Source of the DNA: Novipirellula herctigrandis
GTDB taxonomy: Bacteria > Planctomycetota > Planctomycetia > Pirellulales > Pirellulaceae
Direction of reading: 5' to 3'
Length of the DNA stretch: 64,000 nucleotides
Assembly: GCA_007859835.1 (NCBI GenBank)
Contig: SJPJ01000001.1
Location: 2,478,318 to 2,542,317, forward strand
Shown: piece by piece, positions 16,745 to 24,243 of the stretch
How the letters are laid out: each line of letters opens with the position of its first letter
How positions within the stretch are numbered: the first letter of the stretch is position 1
Program-made: the position numbers and the translations under genes
Notes under the pieces: model-generated
The model's database searches: none
Told to the model about the DNA's origin: nothing
Seen by the model: the letters and a program-made list of their open reading frames with translations, nothing else

Positions 16745-17239
16745 CTACGCTCTCGCCGTGAACCGGCCGCGATCCGTTTTGACGAACCGGCTTTCATCAC
16801 CGCGTTTCATGTCGCGCAGGATCGCCGAGTACAGCGTCGCGTGGGGCGTCTTGCCGCCAGGGCTTTCCCACAGGCCGGCGTCGACCATGGCCGCGATCAT
16901 CTCTTGCGCGTTCATGGGTTCGCCGCTGTCGGTCAGAACCTTCAACGCTGCTTTGACGCAAGAAAGCTTCTTCTCGCCCGCCGGCGTCGCAGTCACGTCC
17001 TTTTTCTTCGGGACTCGTTTTCGGGAACGCGTTTCGGTGGCCGGCGCGTCGGTCGCCGCGGTGCTTCCGGCCGGTCCTTGCAACCTGCCGGCCGTTTTGA
17101 TCCGCACCTTCTTTCCCGTGGAAAGATTGGTCGCGTCCCAGCCGCCACTGCGGTTCTCCGCGTCAATTCGGACCGTGACCTTCTTGTTGGTGACCTTCGC
17201 GAAATACTCGCCACCGATCTTTACGTCTGCATTCTTCAT
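16745..17239 (-). CDS. HARE-HTH (winged-helix) domain protein
   Basis: 164 aa from ATG 17239 (GGAG eight bases upstream). Residues about 1-60 form a small beta domain (MKNADVKIGGEYFAKV, VRIDAENRSGGWDATN). A basic, Thr/Ala-rich linker follows. Residues about 95-164 read CVKAALKVLTDSGEPMNAQE, MIAAMVDAGLW and HATLYSAILRDM, which fits the HARE-HTH / ASXL-type winged helix linked to nucleic-acid binding in bacterial restriction and phage proteins. It is probably a DNA-binding regulator or modification accessory factor. Confidence 0.75.
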   Translation of the reverse strand: MKNADVKIGGEYFAKVTNKKVTVRIDAENRSGGWDATNLSTGKKVRIKTAGRLQGPAGSTAATDAPATETRSRKRVPKKKDVTATPAGEKKLSCVKAALKVLTDSGEPMNAQEMIAAMVDAGLWESPGGKTPHATLYSAILRDMKRGDESRFVKTDRGRFTARA

Positions 17240-17389
17240 CGTTCGTTCTCCGTTTGGGTTTCGTTCGTGGTTGGCTGCCATCGTCAGGCCGGGGGAACCA
17301 CCCGCGACAACGCCCGATTGCGTTTCGGCTTCTCTCCTTGCGAGTCGTACCGCGGTTCCGTCCGCGGCGGTCGCCTTGCGGCGGGCGGG

Positions 17390-17641
17390 TTACACAACCG
17401 CGCCCAGCAGGCTCTTGTTGAGCCGGTCGAGCATCTCGCAAAAGATGTAGTGCTCTTCCAAGAGCGGGCCGTCCGGTCCCAGGTCCGCGTCGGCTTTCTC
17501 AAGGGCGTCGACCAAAGGGCGAAGCTCGTCGGCGATCTTGTAGTACGACTGGCGGATTTCTTGGTACGTGTCGGCGTCGAGCTTTTGCATCTCAGTGCGA
17601 AGAGCGGCGACTTTCGTCTTTTGGGTTTCGTTCATGGCCAT
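17390..17641 (-). CDS. Hypothetical coiled phage protein (83 aa)
   Basis: 83 aa from ATG 17641, almost entirely helical (KVAALRTEMQKLDADTYQE; LVDALEKADADLG). It looks like a short coiled-coil protein; no family is recognised. It is the first gene after the element copy at 17688-17730 and 150 bp upstream of the HARE-HTH gene, with a small GC-rich hairpin in that gap (about 17349-17366). Confidence 0.55.
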   Translation of the reverse strand: MAMNETQKTKVAALRTEMQKLDADTYQEIRQSYYKIADELRPLVDALEKADADLGPDGPLLEEHYIFCEMLDRLNKSLLGAVV

Positions 17642-17687
17642 GGTTTTGTCTCTCGTGAAAAAGGTTTTGAAATCGTTTTGCCGTTTG

Positions 17688-17730
17688 GCGTTAACACACA
17701 TGAGCCATCCGGTTCGGCACGCAGCAAGCG
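17688..17730 (-). promoter_or_regulatory. 43-bp promoter-like repeat, copy 2
   Basis: Contains ACACATGAGCCAT at 17696-17708 and ends in CAAGCG. It shares an additional upstream stretch, GTAATTCGCAGTCTTT, with copy 4. The gene at 17641 starts 46 nt downstream. Confidence 0.65.
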
Positions 17731-17873
17731 AAGTCTGGAAGTAATTCGCAGTCTTTCTCGATGTTTCCAAGCGTTGCCGACGTTGGCGCATGTGGGCCGG
17801 CGAGGAAAAACGGTATGGTTCGCCGAGCGTTGGCAACAGCGCACGACACGGGCCAACGTCGTCGTCGGTTCAA

Positions 17874-17904
17874 CGAGAAACGGCCGCGCTGGCGAGCGCG
17901 GCCG
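17874..17904 (-). terminator. Hairpin terminator after gene 17924-18133
   Basis: A perfect 10-bp stem CGGCCGCGCT/AGCGCGGCCG with a 4-nt loop (17881-17904) is followed, in transcription direction, by TTTCTCGTT. It is about 20 bp past the stop codon. Confidence 0.75.
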
Positions 17905-17923
17905 AAAGGTTGCGGGCAGGAAT

Positions 17924-18133
17924 CTATTCGCCGGCCGGAGCAACGAAGTCCTTCAATTCCTTGAGCCGTTCACAAAGGTGTTGCAGCGAACCGACGTGTC
18001 CCCAGTTGATGGGATGGTTGGCATCGGGGGCCGGCATGTCTTCGACAATTTGGTGAAGGTCTTCGAGCAAGGTCAAAGTTCGGATATGCGCGGTGGTGTA
18101 GGCGTCTTCGACTCGGGCGGTGTTCTTTGCCAT
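17924..18133 (-). CDS. Hypothetical phage protein (69 aa)
   Basis: 69 aa, helical. I start at the ATG 18133 (GGAG upstream); the frame extends to 18205 only through the repeated element. The sequence INWGHVGSLQHLCERLKELK is similar in layout to the 77-aa protein at 15845-16078. It is a single-gene unit between element copy 3 and a hairpin. Function unknown. Confidence 0.6.
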   Translation of the reverse strand: MAKNTARVEDAYTTAHIRTLTLLEDLHQIVEDMPAPDANHPINWGHVGSLQHLCERLKELKDFVAPAGE

Positions 18134-18170
18134 GGTTGGGTCTCCGTTGTTGGAAAGGGGAAATGCGTTT

Positions 18171-18213
18171 GCGTTGACACACATGAGCCATGCGGTTTCA
18201 GACACAGCAAGCG
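18171..18213 (-). promoter_or_regulatory. 43-bp promoter-like repeat, copy 3
   Basis: Contains ACACATGAGCCATG at 18179-18192 and ends in CAAGCG. The gene at 18133 begins 37 nt downstream. Confidence 0.65.
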
Positions 18214-18265
18214 GAGTTCGGGAAAGTTTTTGAATGTTTCCCGAACTCGTTTTCGCTGGTCGCGA

Positions 18266-18541
18266 TTAGCAATCGCGGCATGTTTCCCAAGCCCGCTTGC
18301 TGCCGTAGCAAATCTGACCTCCCTCGACGATGTAGATGATCGCGTCTTCGGCGACGTCTTGGTCGTCGAAATATTCGCTGGGATCGTCTTCGCTCGCTTC
18401 GTTTATTTCCGCGCCGCTGGTTACACCAGCGATACGGTTTTCAAAGGGCCAGTTCTCTTGCGTCATCAAACGCACTTCGGCGTCCGGACCGTGTTCGTCG
18501 CGGTACTCTTCCAGCAATCCGATCAGTTGGTCGATGGTCAT
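18266..18541 (-). CDS. Hypothetical acidic phage protein (91 aa)
   Basis: 91 aa, strongly acidic, beginning MTIDQLIGLLEEYRDEHGPD and then AEVRLMTQENWPFENRI. This opening is common in short phage proteins of unknown function. The C-terminus is YIVEGGQICYGSKRAWETCR. Start ATG 18541 with GGAG upstream. It is a single-gene unit after element copy 4; a small hairpin overlaps its stop codon (18262-18276). Confidence 0.7.
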   Translation of the reverse strand: MTIDQLIGLLEEYRDEHGPDAEVRLMTQENWPFENRIAGVTSGAEINEASEDDPSEYFDDQDVAEDAIIYIVEGGQICYGSKRAWETCRDC

Positions 18542-18578
18542 GTTTGTGTCTCCGTTGGGGTGAGTGAAAAACCGTTTC

Positions 18579-18621
18579 GTATGACCACACATGAGCCATG
18601 CGTTTCAAAACACATCAAGCG
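18579..18621 (-). promoter_or_regulatory. 43-bp promoter-like repeat, copy 4
   Basis: Contains ACACATGAGCCATG at 18587-18600 and ends in CAAGCG. An AT-rich extension (GTAATTCGCAGTCTTT, about 18632-18647) resembles copy 2. The gene at 18541 starts 37 nt downstream. Confidence 0.7.
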
Positions 18622-18770
18622 AATCCAGCTTGTAATTCGCAGTCTTTTTGAATGTTTCTCGATCTCGCCGACGCGGCCCGAAATTGCGGCGTGTGTCGCG
18701 ACGCGAAACGGTGGCCCGCTATTAGTCACATACGCCGTTGACGCGACACGATGTACGCGTGCCCCGATAA

Positions 18771-18803
18771 AACGAAAGAAACGTCGCGAGGTACATCGCG
18801 GCG
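18771..18803 (-). terminator. Rho-independent terminator after amidoligase gene
   Basis: CGCCGCGA/TCGCGACG arms (18782-18803, one mismatch) are followed in transcription direction by TTTCTTTCGTTTT. It lies about 27 bp after the stop. Confidence 0.7.
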
Positions 18804-18829
18804 TTCGTCGAGTGGACGGCCGGCAGCGG

Positions 18830-19687
18830 CTAGACCGCTTGGTCGTATTTGCGGGCCAACTCAAGAAGCTTCTTTTTGACCGGTTTCCAATCGCAGTTTT
18901 GTTGGCCGACCGAAAGTTCGCCGAAGCGTTTGTTGCGAAGCTCGCCCTTGTACCAACCCTTGGTCCATCCAAGGCGGTAGAAGAGCCGGTTGAGTTCCGT
19001 TTCGCCGTGGCCGGCGTCCGGTCGGTCCCAGCAAGATTTGGTGCCGGGTTTCTTCGCGTAGTCCCATCCGCTGCAGCGTTTTGTATTGAGGGCGAGTTCT
19101 ACCAAGCCCAAAATCATCTGGATGTAGCCGATCAGCTTCGTTTTGTTGAGCGTTCCGGCGAAGGCCCGAATCTCGATCCGGTTTCGGCCGGCGGCCAGGT
19201 GCGTCAAATTCAAAAGGTGGTAGCGGTCTCGTTCGCAGCGAGTCTTCGCGGCATCTTTGTTTCCGTACGTTTTGATTTGTTTCGCCCAATGGGTTCGTTC
19301 GCGGCGTTTGGTGCCGGTCGAAGCGTAGATGGCTCGTTCGTGATTCGCGATCAGCGAAATCAGTCGGGCCAATGCCGCGGCGTCGCCGTTCCAGGAAACC
19401 GTTACGTGCAGGCCGCAAGATTCGTTGACCCGCGCGCCGCGTTCTTTGATCGCGTCGACCGCGGTTTCTACGTTGGCGAGTCCTTCGTAGCCGCGAAGGA
19501 CCGGCGATACGAACTCGCATGGTTTGCGTCCGGCCGGTGTGCGGATGCTACCGTCGCGTTCCGCTTTCCAACCCGCGGGCAGCCAAGCGACCGGCAAGCC
19601 GTTGTGGTATCCGCCGATCGGCGTGCGGTCGGTGCCGGGCATGTGGGTTTCGATTTCGATACCGAAGGCGATGTCGTTGGCGTTCAT
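18830..19687 (-). CDS. Amidoligase-family enzyme (ATP-grasp-like/COOH-NH2 ligase)
   Basis: 285 aa from ATG 19687 (GGAG upstream). FGIEIETHMPG at the N-terminus, ESCGLHVTVSW near residue 95 and RNRIEIRAFAGTLN near residue 170 fit the putative amidoligase family, distant glutamine-synthetase/GCS-fold relatives that form amide bonds between amino and carboxyl groups. Such enzymes in phages and mobile elements are proposed to modify peptides or peptidoglycan; the substrate is unknown. The central and C-terminal parts are Lys/Arg/Trp rich. It is a monocistronic unit with its own element copy and terminator. The fold assignment is good, the reaction only inferred. Confidence 0.8.
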   Translation of the reverse strand: MNANDIAFGIEIETHMPGTDRTPIGGYHNGLPVAWLPAGWKAERDGSIRTPAGRKPCEFVSPVLRGYEGLANVETAVDAIKERGARVNESCGLHVTVSWNGDAAALARLISLIANHERAIYASTGTKRRERTHWAKQIKTYGNKDAAKTRCERDRYHLLNLTHLAAGRNRIEIRAFAGTLNKTKLIGYIQMILGLVELALNTKRCSGWDYAKKPGTKSCWDRPDAGHGETELNRLFYRLGWTKGWYKGELRNKRFGELSVGQQNCDWKPVKKKLLELARKYDQAV

Positions 19688-19718
19688 TCGTGTGTCTCCA
19701 AAAGGCGTGTAATTCTTT

Positions 19719-19761
19719 TCGTTGACACACATGAGCCATGCGTTTCGAGACACATCAAGCG
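19719..19761 (-). promoter_or_regulatory. 43-bp promoter-like repeat, copy 5
   Basis: Contains ACACATGAGCCATG at 19727-19740 and ends in CAAGCG. The amidoligase gene starts 31 nt downstream. This copy lies in the divergent region facing the morphogenesis operon. Confidence 0.7.
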
Positions 19762-19934
19762 AAGTTCAGAAGTAATGTTTCAGTAATTCCAAGGTTTCTT
19801 TTCACCCGTACACGAGGCCAGTTTCGGCCCAACGTCGCCAGCCAAAAGATGCGGCCGACGATGCCAAACATGCAAGCCAACGCGACAGTCGCCGACGTGT
19901 GCGGCGTGTTGCGAACCAACCCACGGATCCAGTC

Positions 19935-20141
19935 ATGGAAGGCAAACGAGAGAATGTTGACCCCACGAAACTTTCGGTCGAGCAACTTTCAAAGTTGTTG
20001 AGCAACGCGTACCGCCAGCGCGTTCCCGAGGAACAAATCGCCGCCGACCTAGAAGCCGGCGCACCGACAAACGTCGACGGCACGATCAACTTGGTCGTCT
20101 ACACCGCTTGGCTCTTACAGGAGATGCACCGTGGCGACTGA
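19935..20141 (+). CDS. Small protein sharing a domain with terminase N-terminus
   Basis: 68 aa from ATG 19935; an upstream in-frame start at 19899 is possible. It is helical (LSVEQLSKLLSNAYRQRVPE) and ends NLVVYTAWLLQEMHRGD. The same pattern, LRFTAWLIEERHR preceded by a KLL/QLGEAINERQLYRYR segment, forms the N-terminus of the adjacent terminase. It could be a small-terminase-like DNA-binding protein or a duplicated N-domain. Its end overlaps the terminase start by 11 bp, so translation is coupled. Confidence 0.65.
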   Translation: MEGKRENVDPTKLSVEQLSKLLSNAYRQRVPEEQIAADLEAGAPTNVDGTINLVVYTAWLLQEMHRGD

Positions 20142-22398
20142 CCCGCGACGAATGAAACCCAGCGAGTGCTGCCGGACGCTCAATAGCACGCAGCTCGGTG
20201 AGGCGATTAACGAACGCCAGCTCTATCGCTATCGAACGCGAGCCGGTAATCGTATTGGAGACGGAACGCACGTCGATCTTCTCCGCTTCACTGCGTGGCT
20301 AATCGAAGAGCGCCATCGTCCGAAGCCGCCAGCCGACGAGGATCCCTACGGGAAGGTCAAAGACAAAGCCCGCGCCCGTAACGCAGCGATCGCATTGGCA
20401 GGTCGAGACATCGGTGACTTGCCTGTAGTTGAGAATCCGCAGCGCAAAGCGAAGGCAGCCGGTAGTTTCCGATACTTCTGCGAAGCATATTTCTCGTTGA
20501 CGTTTCATCTGCAATGGTCGCCGGATCACTTGAAAGTGATGGAGCGAATCGAAGAAGCGGTCGTTCGAGGTGGACTGTTTTCACTGGCGATGGCTCGCGG
20601 TAGCGGCAAGAGTTCGCTCGCCGAAGTCGCGTGCATCTGGGCAGTGCTCAATGGTTATCGCGACTTCGTGTGTTTGATCGGCAGCGATGAAGGGCACGCC
20701 TGCGATATGCTCGACTCGATCAAAACGGAACTCGACGCCAACGAATTGTTGCTAGCCGACTATCCGGAAGTGTGTTTTCCGATCCAGGCATTGGACGGAA
20801 TCTCTAACCGCGCTAACGGTCAGCTCTATCAAGGGAAACGCACACAGATCGGTTGGACCGCCAAAGAGGTCGTGTTGCCAACGATCGCCGACAGCAAAGC
20901 GAGCGGTGCGATCATCAAAGTTGCCGGCCTAACCGGACGCATCCGCGGAATGAAGTTCAAGCGGCCGGATGGACGCACGGTTCGGCCGTCGCTGGTCGTG
21001 CTCGATGATCCGCAAACGGACGAGTCTGCTCGTTCGCTATCGCAGTGTGCAAACCGCGAAGCGATCCTTGCCGGCGCGGTGCTCGGACTTGCCGGCCCAG
21101 GCAGAAAGATCTCTGGCATTATGCCTTGCACCGTCATTCGTCCCGGTGACATGGCCGACAACATTCTCGATCGCGACAAACACCCGGAATGGAACGGTGC
21201 GCGAACGCGAATGGTCAACTCATTTCCGACCAATGAGACCCTATGGCAACGCTACGCCGAAATCCGCGCCGAGGGCTTGCGTGCCGGTGACGGTGGAGCT
21301 GCCGGAACCGAGTTCTATCGCGAGAATCGCCAGGCAATGGACGAAGGTGCCGACGTCGCGTGGAAAGAGCGATTCAATTACGATGAACTGTCGGCGATTC
21401 AGCACGCGATGAATTTGAAACTACAAGACGAAGCCGCCTTCTTCGCCGAATATCAAAACGAACCATTGCCGGAAGAACGCGTCGATGCCGATCAACTCAC
21501 CGCCGAGCAAGTCGCTGCCAAGATCAACGGTCTGGAACGACGCTGCGTTCCCATTTCGGCGAACCATCTCACTGCGTTCATTGACGTTCAGCAAAAGCTC
21601 TTGTTCTATGTCATTGCCGCTTGGGAAGACGAATTCACGGGCTACGTTCTCGACTACGGAGCGTATCCCGATCAAAGCCGAGCGTACTACACGCTTCGCG
21701 ATGCACGCCACACGCTGGCAACCGCCGCCGACGGCACGGGACTCGAGGGCAGTATCTATGCCGGCCTCGAATCACTCACCAAGGATTTGCTTGGCCGTGA
21801 ATGGAAACGCGACGACGGCGCGGCCATGAAGATCGGGCGGTGCTTGATCGACGCCAACTGGGGACATTCCACGAACGTGGTTTATCAGTTTTGCCGGCAA
21901 AGCCCGCATGCTTCGATCCTATTGCCTTCGCATGGTCGTTTCGTCGGTGCGTCCTCGAATCCATTCAGCGAATACAAACGCCGCCCCGGCGACCGCGTGG
22001 GTTTGAACTGGCGAATCCCGAGCGTCCACGGGAAACGAGCGATCCGCCACATCATCTACGACACGAATTGGTGGAAGTCCTTCACGCACGCGAGGCTCGC
22101 TGTCGCAATGGGCGATCGTGGTTGCTTGTCCGTTTACGGCAACCAGCCCGAAACCCACCGCATGTTCGCCGAGCAAATCACCGCCGAGTACTTCATCAAA
22201 ACCGAGGGCCGCGGGCGAACCGTCGACGAATGGAAAGCCCGCCCCGAACAGCCCGACAACCACTGGCTCGACTGCCTCGTCGGCTGCGCAGTCGCCGCGT
22301 CGATGCAGGGTGCGTTGCTATTTGGAACCGATGGGGAACCGACTCCCCGACGCGAGCGAGTCAGTTTCAAAGAACTGCAAAAGCGAAAACGGAACTAA
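20131..22398 (+). CDS. Phage terminase large subunit
   Basis: 755 aa starting at a GTG (20131). After an about 110-aa N-terminal segment comes the packaging ATPase: Walker A ARGSGKSS (about residue 152), FVCLIGSDEGHACDML, and Walker B SLVVLDDPQTDES (about 288-300). The C-terminal nuclease region shows TAFIDVQQKLLFYVIAAW (about 490) with an Asp at its core and further Asp/His residues (NHWLDCLVG). It would cut concatemeric DNA and pump it into proheads. Its N-terminus shares a motif with the small protein just upstream; no ordinary small terminase is recognised otherwise, so that gene may fill the role. Confidence 0.88.
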   Translation: MATDPRRMKPSECCRTLNSTQLGEAINERQLYRYRTRAGNRIGDGTHVDLLRFTAWLIEERHRPKPPADEDPYGKVKDKARARNAAIALAGRDIGDLPVVENPQRKAKAAGSFRYFCEAYFSLTFHLQWSPDHLKVMERIEEAVVRGGLFSLAMARGSGKSSLAEVACIWAVLNGYRDFVCLIGSDEGHACDMLDSIKTELDANELLLADYPEVCFPIQALDGISNRANGQLYQGKRTQIGWTAKEVVLPTIADSKASGAIIKVAGLTGRIRGMKFKRPDGRTVRPSLVVLDDPQTDESARSLSQCANREAILAGAVLGLAGPGRKISGIMPCTVIRPGDMADNILDRDKHPEWNGARTRMVNSFPTNETLWQRYAEIRAEGLRAGDGGAAGTEFYRENRQAMDEGADVAWKERFNYDELSAIQHAMNLKLQDEAAFFAEYQNEPLPEERVDADQLTAEQVAAKINGLERRCVPISANHLTAFIDVQQKLLFYVIAAWEDEFTGYVLDYGAYPDQSRAYYTLRDARHTLATAADGTGLEGSIYAGLESLTKDLLGREWKRDDGAAMKIGRCLIDANWGHSTNVVYQFCRQSPHASILLPSHGRFVGASSNPFSEYKRRPGDRVGLNWRIPSVHGKRAIRHIIYDTNWWKSFTHARLAVAMGDRGCLSVYGNQPETHRMFAEQITAEYFIKTEGRGRTVDEWKARPEQPDNHWLDCLVGCAVAASMQGALLFGTDGEPTPRRERVSFKELQKRKRN

Positions 22399-22439
22399 AT
22401 CGTGCCTTTCTGAACATTCGCGTACAAGTGTCGTCGGCT

Positions 22440-22458
22440 ACGGCATAGGTAACCAGGG
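22440..22458 (+). repeat. 19-bp repeat copy B, upstream of small gene
   Basis: Identical to 7089-7107. The next gene starts 31 nt downstream. Its place at the head of the portal/capsid genes fits a phage promoter or control site. Confidence 0.55.
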
Positions 22459-22489
22459 ATGAAGCAATATTTCAAACCAAACGTTAACC

Positions 22490-22687
22490 ATGCCAGAAGA
22501 GTTGAAAGATGTGATTCACGACAACGCATCGGGGCCTGCGAAGGCTTCGGGTGATGCGGGTTCCGTTGAGCAGCACAAGCTGACGGAGCAGATCGCTGCG
22601 GACAAGCATCTCGCTGGCAAGGACGCGGTTCGCAAGCCGAATCGCGGTTTGCGTTTTAACAAGATTGTGCCGCCTTCGGCTGGCTGA
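22490..22687 (+). CDS. Small hypothetical head-region protein (65 aa)
   Basis: 65 aa, polar, with Gly/Ala/Lys-rich composition: GPAKASGDAGSVEQHKL, ADKHLAGK and a basic end GLRFNKIVPPSAG. Position between terminase and portal is where many phages encode a head-completion (gpW-type) connector; the size fits but no homology is visible. ATG 22490. Confidence 0.6.
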   Translation: MPEELKDVIHDNASGPAKASGDAGSVEQHKLTEQIAADKHLAGKDAVRKPNRGLRFNKIVPPSAG

Positions 22688-22749
22688 TCTTTCTTTCGTT
22701 TTGCGAAGTGCATAGGGCTGCCGGGGACGGCAATAGGATTACAACACGG

Positions 22750-24243
22750 ATGTTGAAGATGTTGTCAGGGATCATTGAGCAAGCATGGCGAGGTGGAGCT
22801 TTCCGCTCCTCATCCGCGTCGGGACGCTCACTCCGGCAGCCCTTCTTTTCGCGGCTTCGTGCGAAGTACGACGCCGCGAATACGACGCTCGACAATATGA
22901 AGCATTGGTCGCGGGCCGATGGATTGTCGGCTGCGGCTGCGAATAGCACGGATGTTCGACGTACGCTTCGCAATCGGTCGCGATACGAGGTCGCCAACAA
23001 CAGTTACGCTCGCGGGATCACGCTGACGCTGGCGAATGACGTGGTTGGCACCGGGCCGCGTTTGCAAATGCTGACACCGGACGATGCCGCGAATCGTTTC
23101 GTTGAAGCGGAGTTTTTTGCGTGGGCCGAGGCGGTTGGATTAGCCGAAAAACTGCGAACGATGCGACTGGCTCGTGTATCGGACGGTGAATCATTCGGGT
23201 TGCTAACCAGCAACGAGCGAATCGACGCGAAAGTGAAACTCGATTTGCGATTGATCGAGGCCGACCAAGTTGCCTCGCCGACGCTGGTTGCTGACCGATC
23301 ACGATACATTGACGGGATTCAGTTTGATGCCGACGGAAACCCGATCACTTACGACGTGCTTCGCGAACATCCTGGCGATGTGACGTTCACGATCGACGAG
23401 GAGTTTGACACGGTCCCGGCCGCCGCTGTGTTGCACTACTTCCGTTGCGATCGACCAGGACAAATTCGCGGCATTCCCGACATCACGCCGGCACTGCCAC
23501 TATTCGCACAACTGCGTCGATTCACATTGGCGGTGCTTGCTGCCGCCGAAACTGCTGCTGAGTTCGCCGGCATTCTGTACACGGACGCTCCGGCGAATGG
23601 TGAAGCCGACTCCGCCGAACCGTTCGAGCCAATCGAACTTGAGAAGCGAATGCTGCTCACGATGCCGGGCGGCTGGAAAATGGCTCAGATGAAGTCGGAG
23701 CAACCTTCGACAACGTACGCCGAGTTCAAGAAGGAAATCCTCAACGAGATCGCTCGTTGTTTGAACATGCCATTCAACGTCGCCGCTGGTAATTCATCCG
23801 GCTACAACTACGCCAGTGGGCGACTCGATCATCAAACCTACTTCAAGTCGATCCGAGTTGAGCAAACCCAACTCGCTCGCGTCGTTCTGGATCGCTTGTT
23901 GAGTGCTTGGCTTCGCGAAGCCATTCTCATCGAGGGCTATCTGCCCAACTCGCTTCGCACGCTCGATTCAACGTTCGAGCATCAATGGTTCTGGGATGGT
24001 CACGAGCATGTGGATCCCGCCAAAGAAGCCAACGCCCAAAAGATCCGTCTCGCCAATCATACGACGACTCTGGCCATCGAATTCGCGCGGCAGGGGCGTG
24101 ATTGGGAGACGGAACTCAAACAGCGTGCCAAAGAAGTATCGCTAATGCGTGAGCTTGGTCTGTCGGCCAGCGACGAAACTGAAACCAAACCCTCAACCAA
24201 GGTCACGGAAGACAATGCCGAAGACACAGCACGCGCCGCTTGA
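22750..24243 (+). CDS. Phage portal protein (lambda gpB-like)
   Basis: 497 aa. NNSYARGITLTLANDVVGTG is the typical N-terminal motif of lambda-family portals. IRGIPDITPALPLFAQLRRF (about 240-260) and ARCLNMPFNVAAGNSSGYNY (about 335-355) are further hallmarks. Portals form the dodecameric ring through which DNA enters the head. I start at ATG 22750; the frame is open to 22708 (GTG), so the N-terminus is uncertain by 14 residues. The 3' end overlaps the protease-capsid gene by 29 bp. Confidence 0.9.
   Translation: MLKMLSGIIEQAWRGGAFRSSSASGRSLRQPFFSRLRAKYDAANTTLDNMKHWSRADGLSAAAANSTDVRRTLRNRSRYEVANNSYARGITLTLANDVVGTGPRLQMLTPDDAANRFVEAEFFAWAEAVGLAEKLRTMRLARVSDGESFGLLTSNERIDAKVKLDLRLIEADQVASPTLVADRSRYIDGIQFDADGNPITYDVLREHPGDVTFTIDEEFDTVPAAAVLHYFRCDRPGQIRGIPDITPALPLFAQLRRFTLAVLAAAETAAEFAGILYTDAPANGEADSAEPFEPIELEKRMLLTMPGGWKMAQMKSEQPSTTYAEFKKEILNEIARCLNMPFNVAAGNSSGYNYASGRLDHQTYFKSIRVEQTQLARVVLDRLLSAWLREAILIEGYLPNSLRTLDSTFEHQWFWDGHEHVDPAKEANAQKIRLANHTTTLAIEFARQGRDWETELKQRAKEVSLMRELGLSASDETETKPSTKVTEDNAEDTARAA

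Noticed and set aside
16316-19786. Very long plus-strand frame of 1156 codons
   Set aside because: It lies antisense to seven well-supported minus-strand genes with good ribosome binding sites. Its repeated peptides come only from the 43-bp element, and the frame is an artefact of high GC codon bias.
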